A stretch of DNA of 44,963 nucleotides from positions 1 to 44,963 of IMG/VR virus record IMGVR_UViG_3300021404_000002. The stretch is one strand, 5' to 3'. Shown piece by piece: positions 39,019 through 44,963 of the stretch (within the stretch, counting starts at the first letter, position 1; each line of letters begins with the position of its first letter). The position numbers were made by a program, and so were the translations under genes. Origin of the DNA: a virus. Under the pieces are notes generated by a model. It was not told where the DNA came from, ran no database searches, and worked only from the letters and a program-made list of their open reading frames with translations.

Positions 39019-39328
39019 AATCCCTCACATTATCAAAAGGTGCAACAACATCCTCGAAGAGCTTGACCTCGATACCAACAGTCTTAGCGTACATAGCCTC
39101 AGTCAAAGCCTCACTAGAGGTGAGGTACCCCGGAAGCACGACCACCAAATCAGCCGCGTCAACACAGTACCGAAGTCGTTCAAGCAGAGTGTCTCTGGCC
39201 TTGGCAGGGTTTACCACAGTGTAGTCGGTCAACCACACGATCTCACGCTCAGCCTTGAAGAACCACTCGGGATTCCTAAGGTCGCCGCACAGGTAGAGCA
39301 GCTTGTCGGCGTTGTGTCGGTCAGTCAC
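39011..39328 (-). CDS. Nucleoside 2-deoxyribosyltransferase-like protein (DUF4406 type)
   Basis: This 105-residue protein has LLYLCGDLRNPEWFFKAE near the N-terminus, YTVVNPAKA in the middle and DAADLVVVLPGYLTSSEALT near residue 70. This is the Rossmann-like pattern of the NDT/DUF4406 group (glycan or nucleotide base exchange). In phages these may act in nucleotide salvage or base modification; substrate is unknown. The GTG overlaps the preceding stop (GTGA). Confidence 0.75.
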   Translation of the reverse strand: MTDRHNADKLLYLCGDLRNPEWFFKAEREIVWLTDYTVVNPAKARDTLLERLRYCVDAADLVVVLPGYLTSSEALTEAMYAKTVGIEVKLFEDVVAPFDNVRDCD

Positions 39329-39525
39329 AGGTTGTCCTCTCCCTCTTCCAAGCTAATCAGATCCCAGGCAATATCAGCCAGACCGATGTCTGGCTCCTCG
39401 AACCAGTGACGAATGTGTGTCATCCAAGCTTCCTTGGATGCATAGCTGTTCCAGCTATCGCGAACGCGCTCTTCCCAAAACTGGCCACGATCATTGGCCA
39501 AGGATGTTGCGGAAATAGGACTCAC
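39325..39525 (-). CDS. Small acidic hypothetical protein
   Basis: This protein has 66 residues from the GTG at 39525, or 58 from a TTG at 39501. The sequence (EERVRDSWNSYASKEAWMTH, then WFEEPDIGLADIAWDLISLE) is acidic and helical. A GGAGG lies directly next to the GTG, so the start is uncertain. It overlaps the TOPRIM gene. Confidence 0.55.
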   Translation of the reverse strand: MSPISATSLANDRGQFWEERVRDSWNSYASKEAWMTHIRHWFEEPDIGLADIAWDLISLEEGEDNL

Positions 39526-40132
39526 CCTCCAACAAATACATGCTGTTCACATCTTCACCTTGTGGTAGTTGTACCATCTCCACAGACTGTGGAAACCTTT
39601 CCTTCCAAGATTTGAGAAAACGCCTACCGGCGTCATCACCATCGCCGAACACTACGATTCGGCTGAAGTCTTCGAATAGTCTGGTCCAGTGTCCTTTCCA
39701 AGACTCTGCTCCGGGCTGGCCCACTGCATCGAATCCAAGTTGATCGAGTATGAGAGCGTCAAGTTCCCCTTCAGTGACGCATATGGTGTCACCAGCGGTG
39801 ACAAGAGATCCGACATTATAGAGCCTAAGGCTCGAACCAGGTCTTCCGAGGTACTTAGGACACCCAGCCTCAGCACAGTCGTGTCCCCGAATGCATCGGT
39901 AGCGTAGATCGACCACCCCTGAACGTGTGACAAAGGGGATGACAAGTCGTCGGTATGCAGCCTCACTGTCGCCGTGGATTGGTTCATCAACTACTCCCAG
40001 TCTTGCCGAAACGGCTGTGTCCTCGGTAATTCCTCTTCCGTCCAGGTAGTCTGCGGCCAGATACAGGTGCGTCTGATACTGTGCCGTCTGGCTCTCCAGC
40101 AAGAGCCGTTGCTCTGGCGTAAGCCTCTGCAA
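39491..40132 (-). CDS. DNA primase, TOPRIM part
   Basis: This is a 213-residue protein beginning MQRLTPEQRLLLESQTAQYQ. It has an RNA-polymerase-like linker (AADYLDGRGITEDTAVSARL), the primase segment YRRLVIPFVTRSGVVDLRYR, and a TOPRIM core: ICVTEGELDALILDQLGFDA and VVFGDGDDAGRRFLKSW, with the E and DxD metal ligands. It is read in the frame one base ahead of the zinc-finger part. A GGAGGT lies seven bases before the TTG, so separate initiation is plausible. A +1 frameshift would instead give a single bacterial-type primase. Confidence 0.85.
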   Translation of the reverse strand: MQRLTPEQRLLLESQTAQYQTHLYLAADYLDGRGITEDTAVSARLGVVDEPIHGDSEAAYRRLVIPFVTRSGVVDLRYRCIRGHDCAEAGCPKYLGRPGSSLRLYNVGSLVTAGDTICVTEGELDALILDQLGFDAVGQPGAESWKGHWTRLFEDFSRIVVFGDGDDAGRRFLKSWKERFPQSVEMVQLPQGEDVNSMYLLEGESYFRNILGQ

Positions 40133-40331
40133 GAGATAGACCTCCCTGTCTGTGTAGAAGACCTACAGCGTCTCCTTGGACGCCACAAGCGAAGCATTTG
40201 AAATAGTAGTCGTTGTACCAGGCGGAGGGGTGTCGTTCCTCATGGAACGGGCACAGCATTTTAGAACTGTTGGCTGTGAACTGTGCCCCGAACTCTAGGA
40301 GAATAGGTTCGATGTTGAACCTAGCTGGCAT
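39987..40331 (-). CDS. DNA primase, CHC2 zinc-finger part
   Basis: This 114-residue protein starts MPARFNIEPILLEFGAQFTA, then MLCPFHEERHPSAWYN and FKCFACGVQGDAVGLLHRQG: the C-x2-H...C-x2-C zinc motif of DnaG-type primases, which recognises the template. The frame continues 146 bases past the start of the TOPRIM part with a sequence that no longer looks like primase (PVSGRRLPGRKRNYRGHSRF). The ATG at 40331 overlaps the preceding gene by 11 bases. Confidence 0.8.
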   Translation of the reverse strand: MPARFNIEPILLEFGAQFTANSSKMLCPFHEERHPSAWYNDYYFKCFACGVQGDAVGLLHRQGGLSLAEAYARATALAGEPDGTVSDAPVSGRRLPGRKRNYRGHSRFGKTGSS

Positions 40332-40674
40332 GCTTAAGCTCGATGAGTTTGAAAACCACATCTTGGCCAGTTCCGTTGGTACGACACCACGCCTTGTTTT
40401 CAATGACCTGTAGAACAGTCATCGTGGGATTACCGAGCCAAGTCCAGATGCCCTTTGCAGCGTTAGCATTTATATGCACAACCTGGTTGCCGACTTCAAT
40501 AGGCTCCACCTTCTTGGTGAAGGTGACTTCCATGTCCCATTCTGAAGAATTGAACTTCTCCCGTGTTGGGGCGTTATCAGCCGTGTAGACTTGCCAAATA
40601 AGTTCGTCTTCGTGGAGGTCCCTGCGAATCTCATTGGAAATAGGTATGTTCTTAAACGTCTTCTTCTCGGCCAT
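40321..40674 (-). CDS. Hypothetical protein of the replication unit
   Basis: This is a 117-residue protein, beta-rich, beginning MAEKKTFKNIPISNEIRRDL and containing AAKGIWTWLGNPTMTVLQVI. The ATG at 40674 is chosen over an in-frame start nine bases earlier since AAGGGA is better spaced. Position next to primase suggests a replication accessory. No family is recognised. Confidence 0.65.
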   Translation of the reverse strand: MAEKKTFKNIPISNEIRRDLHEDELIWQVYTADNAPTREKFNSSEWDMEVTFTKKVEPIEVGNQVVHINANAAKGIWTWLGNPTMTVLQVIENKAWCRTNGTGQDVVFKLIELKHAS

Positions 40675-40825
40675 CCAAACCAAATCCCTTCAGGATCTGT
40701 TCCTTGTAGTGCTTAAACACGAACTGGTAGACTGGGTGGTTAGGTGTGAGATAAGACTCGACCACCGCACAAAACTCATGCAGTGGGAACGTAATCACAC
40801 GTTCCTTCTCAGCTTCCCTCATCAT
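40652..40825 (-). CDS. Small hypothetical protein
   Basis: This is a 57-residue protein from two adjacent ATGs (40825, 40822): MMREAEKERVITFPLHEFCA, then HPVYQFVFKHYKEQILKGFG. It overlaps the resolvase gene by 17 bases and the next gene by 23. No family is recognised, but overlap on both sides and lack of alternatives support it. Confidence 0.55.
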   Translation of the reverse strand: MMREAEKERVITFPLHEFCAVVESYLTPNHPVYQFVFKHYKEQILKGFGLDGREEDV

Positions 40826-41168
40826 CGATGAAATCCTTCAAACGGAGGACAACGAAGCTGTCCTCGATCCTATGGCGCGGGTTTTTTACTACCAGGATCG
40901 GTACCGGGGTGACTGAAAGGTTCCTGGCCTTGGCGTAGTTGGCTGCTTCTCGCTCTGCTTCTGTGAGCCAGGCGTGCAGGCTGAGTGAACTGTTTCGATC
41001 TCGGCGAGCCTTGAGTTCAGCGATGAAAGCACCTCCGCCAACGCTAATGTCTCCTTCGTCGTTAGCTCCCGCTTTCGCAAGTCGTTCACTTGGCACTCCT
41101 GACTCCCGCAGGAACAGAAGGATGTCTGTTTCAAACTGGCTACCAACTCTTCGAGCGTCATTAGTCAT
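40809..41168 (-). CDS. Holliday junction resolvase-like nuclease
   Basis: This 119-residue protein has the Hjc/PD-(D/E)xK pattern: VGSQFETDILLFLRESGVPS, LAKAGANDEGDISVGGGAFI and ELKARRDRNSSLSLHAWLTE, giving the E, D and ExK active-site residues, with a helix that includes NYAKARNLSVTPVPILVVK. It would resolve branched DNA before packaging. The ATG at 41168 overlaps the preceding gene. A competing frame from 41161 is judged a shadow. Confidence 0.82.
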   Translation of the reverse strand: MTNDARRVGSQFETDILLFLRESGVPSERLAKAGANDEGDISVGGGAFIAELKARRDRNSSLSLHAWLTEAEREAANYAKARNLSVTPVPILVVKNPRHRIEDSFVVLRLKDFIDDEGS

Positions 41169-41382
41169 CGGCCCTGGCCCACCGAGTATCGGCTTCTTCA
41201 ACGAAATATGCAGCTACCAAGCCCCATCTCCGCTTATCGGCGACCATGTTTCCCCCAACGCTGGCAGCAGTACGACGATTGTCGTACGGACCGTAGAAGG
41301 AATCATAGGAAGCATCCCCCCTGTGGGTTGACACAACCACCCTGTACACCTTAAAGGTGTCTTGGTGCAGAATACGAGCCAT
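41161..41382 (-). CDS. Small hypothetical protein
   Basis: This is a 73-residue basic protein (MARILHQDTFKVYRVVVSTH) with YGPYDNRRTAASVGG and KRRWGLVAAYFVEE. Its start overlaps the stop of the ATPase gene (TAATG). The YGPYxxxxTA...G pattern recalls small actinobacteriophage proteins without known function. Confidence 0.65.
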   Translation of the reverse strand: MARILHQDTFKVYRVVVSTHRGDASYDSFYGPYDNRRTAASVGGNMVADKRRWGLVAAYFVEEADTRWARADD

Positions 41383-42155
41383 TACTCCAACTCCTCAATC
41401 ATCGCGATGGTCGGATCAACCAGAAACTGAAAACTACTGTACCCGGTAGCATCGGCAAAGCCGTTGCGATTCTTAACCGGTGCAAGATAGAAGATACCAT
41501 CCACATGTGCAGTGGTCAACACCAACGTAGAAAACTTGGACACCTTGTTTAGGATAGCCTTCATAGGCTGACAAGGATGACCGTCCTCATTCTCACTCGT
41601 GTGGCAGGCGATCACTATACAGGCGCCAGTGTCACGTGCGAGCTTGTCCAAGTATCTGACAATACCCTCCAGTGAACCACCGCCATCTTCGAAATAGTCC
41701 ACCTTCATCAGGATGTCAACGACCACCAGATGCGGGTTATCACCCCACAACTCCTCAAACGCCATCATCTCCTCTTCGATCTCCTCAAGCGATGGTGAGG
41801 CGTTGAAGTTCCAGCGGACCCAATCCATGTCAGACAGCTTGCGAGCGGCCCACTGTGGATCCTCTAGAGCCCTCTCACGCATGTCCCTGGAGTCTTGCTT
41901 GGTTCGTCTCGCCAGGAAGCGAGACACAATATCCATCTCGTTGGTGTCGTTGCTGATGTAGAGTGTCGGAACCTTCATGGTGTCAACCAAGTGGCCGATA
42001 AACATGGTCTTCATAGAACCTGGGACACCACCAACCAACACAGTGCCTCCACGATAGAAGCGGATCCCTCGCTCCTTCAAAGAGCGGAACACATCAGGCA
42101 GTGGTTCGCCATTGGTGAGCCCGCGCCCAACGGCGCGGGCCAACTTGAACGACAA
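41382..42155 (-). CDS. RecA/DnaB-like ATPase
   Basis: This 257-residue protein has a Walker A loop GGVPGSMKT (42-50), Walker B HLVVVDILMK with D147, the sensor-type CIVIACHTSENEDG, and MKAILNKVSKFSTLVLTTAH. This is a RecA-fold ATPase of the type that replaces DnaB helicase or RecA/Sak4 in actinobacteriophages. It is probably the replicative helicase core or a recombinase. TTG at 42155 is the first credible start; its ribosome binding site is weak. Confidence 0.85.
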   Translation of the reverse strand: MSFKLARAVGRGLTNGEPLPDVFRSLKERGIRFYRGGTVLVGGVPGSMKTMFIGHLVDTMKVPTLYISNDTNEMDIVSRFLARRTKQDSRDMRERALEDPQWAARKLSDMDWVRWNFNASPSLEEIEEEMMAFEELWGDNPHLVVVDILMKVDYFEDGGGSLEGIVRYLDKLARDTGACIVIACHTSENEDGHPCQPMKAILNKVSKFSTLVLTTAHVDGIFYLAPVKNRNGFADATGYSSFQFLVDPTIAMIEELE

Positions 42156-42161
42156 GGACTA

Positions 42162-42575
42162 TCAGCCCCAAACCGGATCGCAAACCTTCTCCGGGCAGAA
42201 GTAACCCTTCCAATCGCCCTTGGCAGAGCGTCCAGTCTTCACATCACGCTCACCATGCTCACACTCAAACTTGGATCCACCAGAAGCCGCAGGCTTCTTC
42301 CAACCGGAAGACTTGGTACTCGGGCCAGTAACACCGGTGGCAGTCTTCACATGCCGCTGGAAGGTTGCCTCAGACTTGGCAGCCAGGTCCATCAGCTCAG
42401 ACAGCCGATCCTGATCGGCGAGAGTATACTCAGCCTCATCCATGCCGTTGAAATGGAACACAATCCACGAGTTGTTTCCACCACCCTTGAGGGTGACAGT
42501 CATGAACTCACGGTTGGATTCAGGCTCAGCCTCCCAAACGTCCTGCTCCACGGCCTCATCCTTCTTCGTAACCAA
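42162..42575 (-). CDS. Protein with C-terminal zinc-ribbon, linked to nuclease
   Basis: In this 137-residue protein, residues 20-75 (FMTVTLKGGGNNSWIVFHFN, then ADQDRLSELMDLAAKSEAT) form an acidic domain. The C-terminus has CEHGERD and GYFCPEKVCDPVWG, a Cys/His zinc site after a basic linker. The TTG at 42575 follows directly after the nuclease stop, with GGAG six bases upstream. It may bind single-stranded DNA for the neighbouring ATPase and nuclease; this is inferred. Confidence 0.65.
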   Translation of the reverse strand: MVTKKDEAVEQDVWEAEPESNREFMTVTLKGGGNNSWIVFHFNGMDEAEYTLADQDRLSELMDLAAKSEATFQRHVKTATGVTGPSTKSSGWKKPAASGGSKFECEHGERDVKTGRSAKGDWKGYFCPEKVCDPVWG

Positions 42576-42576
42576 T

Positions 42577-43413
42577 TCAGTCTCCAATGAAATAGGGGTT
42601 GTACCTGTCAAAAACACGGGTAGTTTCGGTGTCACCTGATTGGAGGAAGCAAGCTTCTGCAACACCACATCGTGCACACTTGAATCCACGGTTGGGGAGG
42701 AAAACTCCGGACTCAACTCCATTCTTCCACTCCTGAGCTAGTCTGTCAACAGTTTCCAGGTTCCAGTTCGAGACGTCCATCTCGTAAAACTCATCGTCTT
42801 TAAACATGTAGTTGGAAGCTATGAAAGACCAGCCACCCCACATGTCTGTAAAGGGCGGAGTGGTGTATTTTGTCTGCCTAGCCAGCCACTGCTTAAACAA
42901 GACTGTGTAAATGCCAAGCTGTTGATCAGAGTCAGGGCGAGAAGATCCAGTCTTCATATCCACAATAGACCAGGTTGAGGTCTTCCTGTCAAGCCACGCT
43001 CTATCCACAAAAGCCTTGATGACAAGGCCCGAGGGCAGAGTGTGGGAAATGTCCACCTCAACTTCATCCCATTGTAGGCCACGATCAGCCCACTGGCGGA
43101 CGTACCTAGGACCCTTCTCCGACCAGTGTGCGTAGCCCTGCTTGTTATTGCCGTAACCAGCCGTCCGCCACTGTGTCTCGTCCTCCCAGCCGCTCTCCCG
43201 TGCCTCCTGGCACGCTAGGTGAAAAGCGTAGTGAAAAGCTTCCTCAGGTGTCCCATCCCAACCGTCCGTATCAATCCACTCTGTTGCGGTATGCACCGCA
43301 CTACCACCGAGTAGATACCAAGCAGGTGGTTCGGGAAACTTTCGAATCTTTGCTAGTTCGTATGCTTTGCCACAATACAGGTATGAACTAATCGAGCTGT
43401 GACTTGCGTGCAA
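42577..43413 (-). CDS. RecB/Cas4-like nuclease with Fe-S cysteines
   Basis: This is a 278-residue PD-(D/E)xK nuclease. SSISSYLYCGKAYEL gives the N-terminal helix and first cluster cysteine. Active-site motifs follow: GSAVHTATE, AFVDRAWLD and WSIVDMKTG, then QLGIYTVLF. CARCGVAEAC near the end supplies three more cysteines for an iron-sulfur cluster, as in Cas4 and AddB. It likely processes DNA ends in recombination. TTG at 43413 is chosen because the similarity begins there; it overlaps WhiB by 26 bases. Confidence 0.88.
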   Translation of the reverse strand: MHASHSSISSYLYCGKAYELAKIRKFPEPPAWYLLGGSAVHTATEWIDTDGWDGTPEEAFHYAFHLACQEARESGWEDETQWRTAGYGNNKQGYAHWSEKGPRYVRQWADRGLQWDEVEVDISHTLPSGLVIKAFVDRAWLDRKTSTWSIVDMKTGSSRPDSDQQLGIYTVLFKQWLARQTKYTTPPFTDMWGGWSFIASNYMFKDDEFYEMDVSNWNLETVDRLAQEWKNGVESGVFLPNRGFKCARCGVAEACFLQSGDTETTRVFDRYNPYFIGD

Positions 43414-43921
43414 TCTCCGCCTTCTTTCGGTTCCGGTATGCTTTGCAACGCTCTGCGTTGGTTGTGTTTCTACTGTCGGGATACTTGGGGTTTTTCCCAC
43501 CGAGACGACTGCTGTCGTCACGCATTTGACCGCGTGAGTTGAAGTATACCCCGCCGAACACACCGTACACCTTGTCGCCGGGTTCAGTTGCAGCTTTTAG
43601 ACACAGGTCCTTCACTGGACAGTTGGGGCACAGTCTGCGCCAAGGCGCATCCGGGAGCTGATACTCTCCCAAGCTCTCAGGAAAGAATATATCAGGATCG
43701 ACGTCTTTGCAAGCCGCTTTCAGTCGCCAGTCCCGAGGGGCCGTAGCCTCCCAGCTCTTGTGTTCGACAGCCGTCAAGGTGGTCTTGTGTGTTCGTGCAG
43801 GCTGTCGAAGGTAGGCCAGGCTGTTCTCACCCAGGCCCTGGTAGAAGAACTCCTTGTAGTGCCCCTGAGCTAGGAGGCTCAGATCAGGTGTGAACTGCTG
43901 CTCAGTTCGTCCGGTTACCAT
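43388..43921 (-). CDS. WhiB-family iron-sulfur transcription regulator
   Basis: This 177-residue protein has the WhiB domain in its C-terminal half: AACKDVDPDIFFPESLGEY, then CPNCPVKDLC (C-x2-C-x5-C) and the GVFGG turn followed by a basic end (AYRNRKKAEIARKSQ). Four cysteines ligate a 4Fe-4S cluster that contacts sigma-A. WhiB proteins are confined to Actinobacteria and their phages. An 80-residue N-terminal extension without known motif precedes it. No ribosome binding site is seen; a -10 box ends seven bases before the ATG, so the transcript may be leaderless. Confidence 0.9.
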   Translation of the reverse strand: MVTGRTEQQFTPDLSLLAQGHYKEFFYQGLGENSLAYLRQPARTHKTTLTAVEHKSWEATAPRDWRLKAACKDVDPDIFFPESLGEYQLPDAPWRRLCPNCPVKDLCLKAATEPGDKVYGVFGGVYFNSRGQMRDDSSRLGGKNPKYPDSRNTTNAERCKAYRNRKKAEIARKSQLD

Positions 43922-43928
43922 GTGGAAG

Positions 43929-43948
43929 ACACTAGCACACGGTGTCAA
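43929..43948 (-). promoter_or_regulatory. whiB promoter/operator motif TTGACA-N5-TGCTAGTGT
   Basis: Read on the minus strand, TTGACA is followed by five bases and the extended -10 TGCTAGTGT, which ends seven bases before the whiB ATG. The same motif pair lies at 30696-30714. The -10 placement predicts a leaderless mRNA. Confidence 0.55.
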
Positions 43949-43959
43949 GCCCCACAGGG

Positions 43960-43987
43960 TTGTCATGATAAGTCGGACATCTATGAT
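43960..43987 (+). promoter_or_regulatory. Possible sigma-70 promoter
   Basis: TTGTCA, 16 bases, TATGAT on the plus strand, upstream of the better promoter at 44016. It may add to expression of the polymerase unit. Confidence 0.35.
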
Positions 43988-44015
43988 GTCCTCTACGTCC
44001 ACCGACCAAGGTTGC

Positions 44016-44044
44016 TTGACAGACACTATCTGGTTCGCTACAAT
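44016..44044 (+). promoter_or_regulatory. Sigma-70-type promoter of the polymerase unit
   Basis: Consensus TTGACA (44016-44021), exactly 17 bases, then TACAAT (44039-44044). The transcript would include the hairpins at 44068-44118 before the polymerase gene. Confidence 0.8.
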
Positions 44045-44067
44045 ATGAACGTAGTGAATAAGTGGTT

Positions 44068-44118
44068 GGGAACCTAACGGTTCCCTACTACTAGTAGTAA
44101 GCAGCCCTGTAGGGCTGC
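44068..44118 (+). promoter_or_regulatory. Leader hairpin pair with CTAGTA boxes
   Basis: GGGAACC-TAAC-GGTTCCC (44068-44085) and GCAGCCC-TGTA-GGGCTGC (44101-44118) are separated by CTACTACTAGTAGTAA, itself a palindrome core. The TAAC loop and the CTAGTA spacer words match the array at 29770-29930. Confidence 0.6.
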
Positions 44119-44141
44119 TAGTAACTATATACCCCTGTGGG

Positions 44142-44170
44142 TTGCACACGGCCGCTAGCCGTGCTACAGT
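44142..44170 (+). promoter_or_regulatory. Likely leaderless promoter of polA with operator palindrome
   Basis: TTGCAC (44142-44147), 17 bases, TACAGT (44165-44170) with TG before it; the -10 ends seven bases before the polymerase ATG, as in leaderless actinobacterial genes. The spacer holds the palindrome CACGGC-CGCTA-GCCGTG (44147-44163), a possible repressor site. Confidence 0.6.
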
Positions 44171-44177
44171 GGGTCCC

Positions 44178-44963
44178 ATGAGACAACTCGCCAACGGCAG
44201 CATCCTAGTCCCTGAGGACTATAGGGACCTGGCCAAGATGTTTGACTGGATGGAACGCCAGCACACGCTGGCGCTGGACACAGAGACCACAGGTCTCGAC
44301 ATCTACTCTGATGGCCACAGGCTCCGCTTGATCGCTTTGGCTACGCCTTCACAGGCGTATGTGTTCCCGTACGAGACGTTCCCGGACAAGATCTGGCAAA
44401 CTCTTAAGAGCTTGCTTGGCAAGCGGCTTATCATGCACAATGCAAGTTATGACATCCAGGTGACCAATCGTCACTTCGGTGACGAACTGCCTCGTTACAT
44501 CGAAAAGCTTTGGTCGCAGACTAGGGACACCAAGATTCTTGCCCATCAGATCGATCCTCGTGGACGTGATGAAGGCGGTATTGGACAGTCTCTAGAAGAG
44601 CTTCTGGCACATTATGTGCCAGACTGTCACAAACTTAAGAAGGAACTGACAGATGAATACATCCGACTCAGAAAAGCAGGGGAGCTACCAAAGGAAGCCT
44701 CTGCCAAAATTGCGGACATGTACCGATGGATGCCAATTGACAACGAACTCTTCCTCATCTACGCAGGGACAGACGCCATCGGAACAGCCAGGCTCTTCCA
44801 GCAACTCCAAAAGCAAATAGACATCAAGTCAAAACTGACCAAGGACGATCACAAAGTTGCGATGATCGCAACCCTTATGGATGCCAAAGGCTTCCTGCTG
44901 GACGAAGACTACACCCGAGATCTTGCTAACTCCTTGTGGGATCAGGAGGAACAACAGAAGGCC
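44178..44963 (+). CDS. polA: DNA polymerase I (family A), N-terminal part; continues at base 1
   Basis: The first 262 codons of the 597-residue polymerase lie here, up to the window end; codons from 44837 on repeat the start of the window. MRQLANGSILVPEDYRDLAK is followed by the 3'-5' exonuclease motif ALDTETTGLDIY and later MHNASYDIQV-type (HNASYD) and YAGTDAIGTARLF motifs, giving the DEDD residues. There is no ribosome binding site before the ATG (44178), and the -10 box ends seven bases upstream, which supports leaderless translation. The polymerase domain is at 1-1135. Confidence 0.95.
   Translation, partial: MRQLANGSILVPEDYRDLAKMFDWMERQHTLALDTETTGLDIYSDGHRLRLIALATPSQAYVFPYETFPDKIWQTLKSLLGKRLIMHNASYDIQVTNRHFGDELPRYIEKLWSQTRDTKILAHQIDPRGRDEGGIGQSLEELLAHYVPDCHKLKKELTDEYIRLRKAGELPKEASAKIADMYRWMPIDNELFLIYAGTDAIGTARLFQQLQKQIDIKSKLTKDDHKVAMIATLMDAKGFLLDEDYTRDLANSLWDQEEQQKA
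44837..44963. repeat. Right copy of 127-base terminal duplication
   Basis: Identical to bases 1-127; see the left copy. Removing it joins the polymerase gene in frame. Confidence 0.9.

Noticed and set aside
40889-41161. Minus-strand frame beginning MTLEELVASL in the resolvase region
   Set aside because: The resolvase frame has the nuclease motifs; this frame does not.
1-44963. CRISPR array, insertion sequence, integrase or attachment site
   Set aside because: No regularly spaced repeats, transposase motifs, recombinase genes or att-like core next to a tRNA were seen. The Cas4-like nuclease fits phage recombination and does not imply CRISPR.

Overview
The window is one complete, circularly closed genome of a tailed bacteriophage. 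The first 127 bases recur exactly as the last 127, inside the DNA polymerase gene, so the unique length is 44,836 bases and the polymerase gene reads across the ends. A WhiB-type iron-sulfur regulator, a tRNA resembling actinobacterial initiator tRNA-Met, two leaderless-type promoters, and a DNA polymerase I / RecB-Cas4-like nuclease / Holliday junction resolvase set all point to an actinobacterial host. There is no integrase, repressor or attachment site, so a lytic life style is likely. No tape-measure gene and no run of tail-tube genes is seen. Instead there is a portal, large internal (ejection) proteins with peptidoglycan-degrading domains, a capsid, an adaptor and a beta-helix tail spike, which fits a short-tailed (podovirus-like) phage.

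Four transcription units radiate from two divergent intergenic regions and converge on two strong bidirectional terminators. (1) Minus strand, 29661 down to 3000: virion and lysis genes, in the order terminase, portal, small virion proteins, ejection proteins, tRNA-Ala, scaffold, capsid, adaptor/tail proteins, spike, lysis cassette. (2) Plus strand, 30.7-35.9 kb: many small early genes, most preceded by an individual perfect hairpin and a stereotyped GGAGAGA...ATCATG start region. (3) Minus strand, 43.9 kb down to 35.9 kb: WhiB, Cas4-like nuclease, RecA/DnaB-like ATPase, resolvase, a primase split into zinc-finger and TOPRIM proteins, an NDT-like enzyme, DnaQ-like exonuclease and a sigma-like factor. 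(4) Plus strand, 44178 across the junction to 2955: DNA polymerase, small proteins, a noncoding array of tRNAs and tRNA-like elements, and Cys/His-rich mini-proteins. Units 1 and 4 meet at the terminator at 2967-2990; units 2 and 3 meet at 35891-35917.

The parts most worth a second look are: the RNA array at 1741-2418, where tRNA-like molecules keep acceptor and T arms but have abnormal anticodon arms; the initiator-like tRNA; three tandem Cys/His-rich mini-ORFs in three successive frames; the primase encoded as two out-of-frame overlapping parts; the hairpin-plus-start elements of the early genes; and two cell-wall-degrading ejection proteins that share one C-terminal module.
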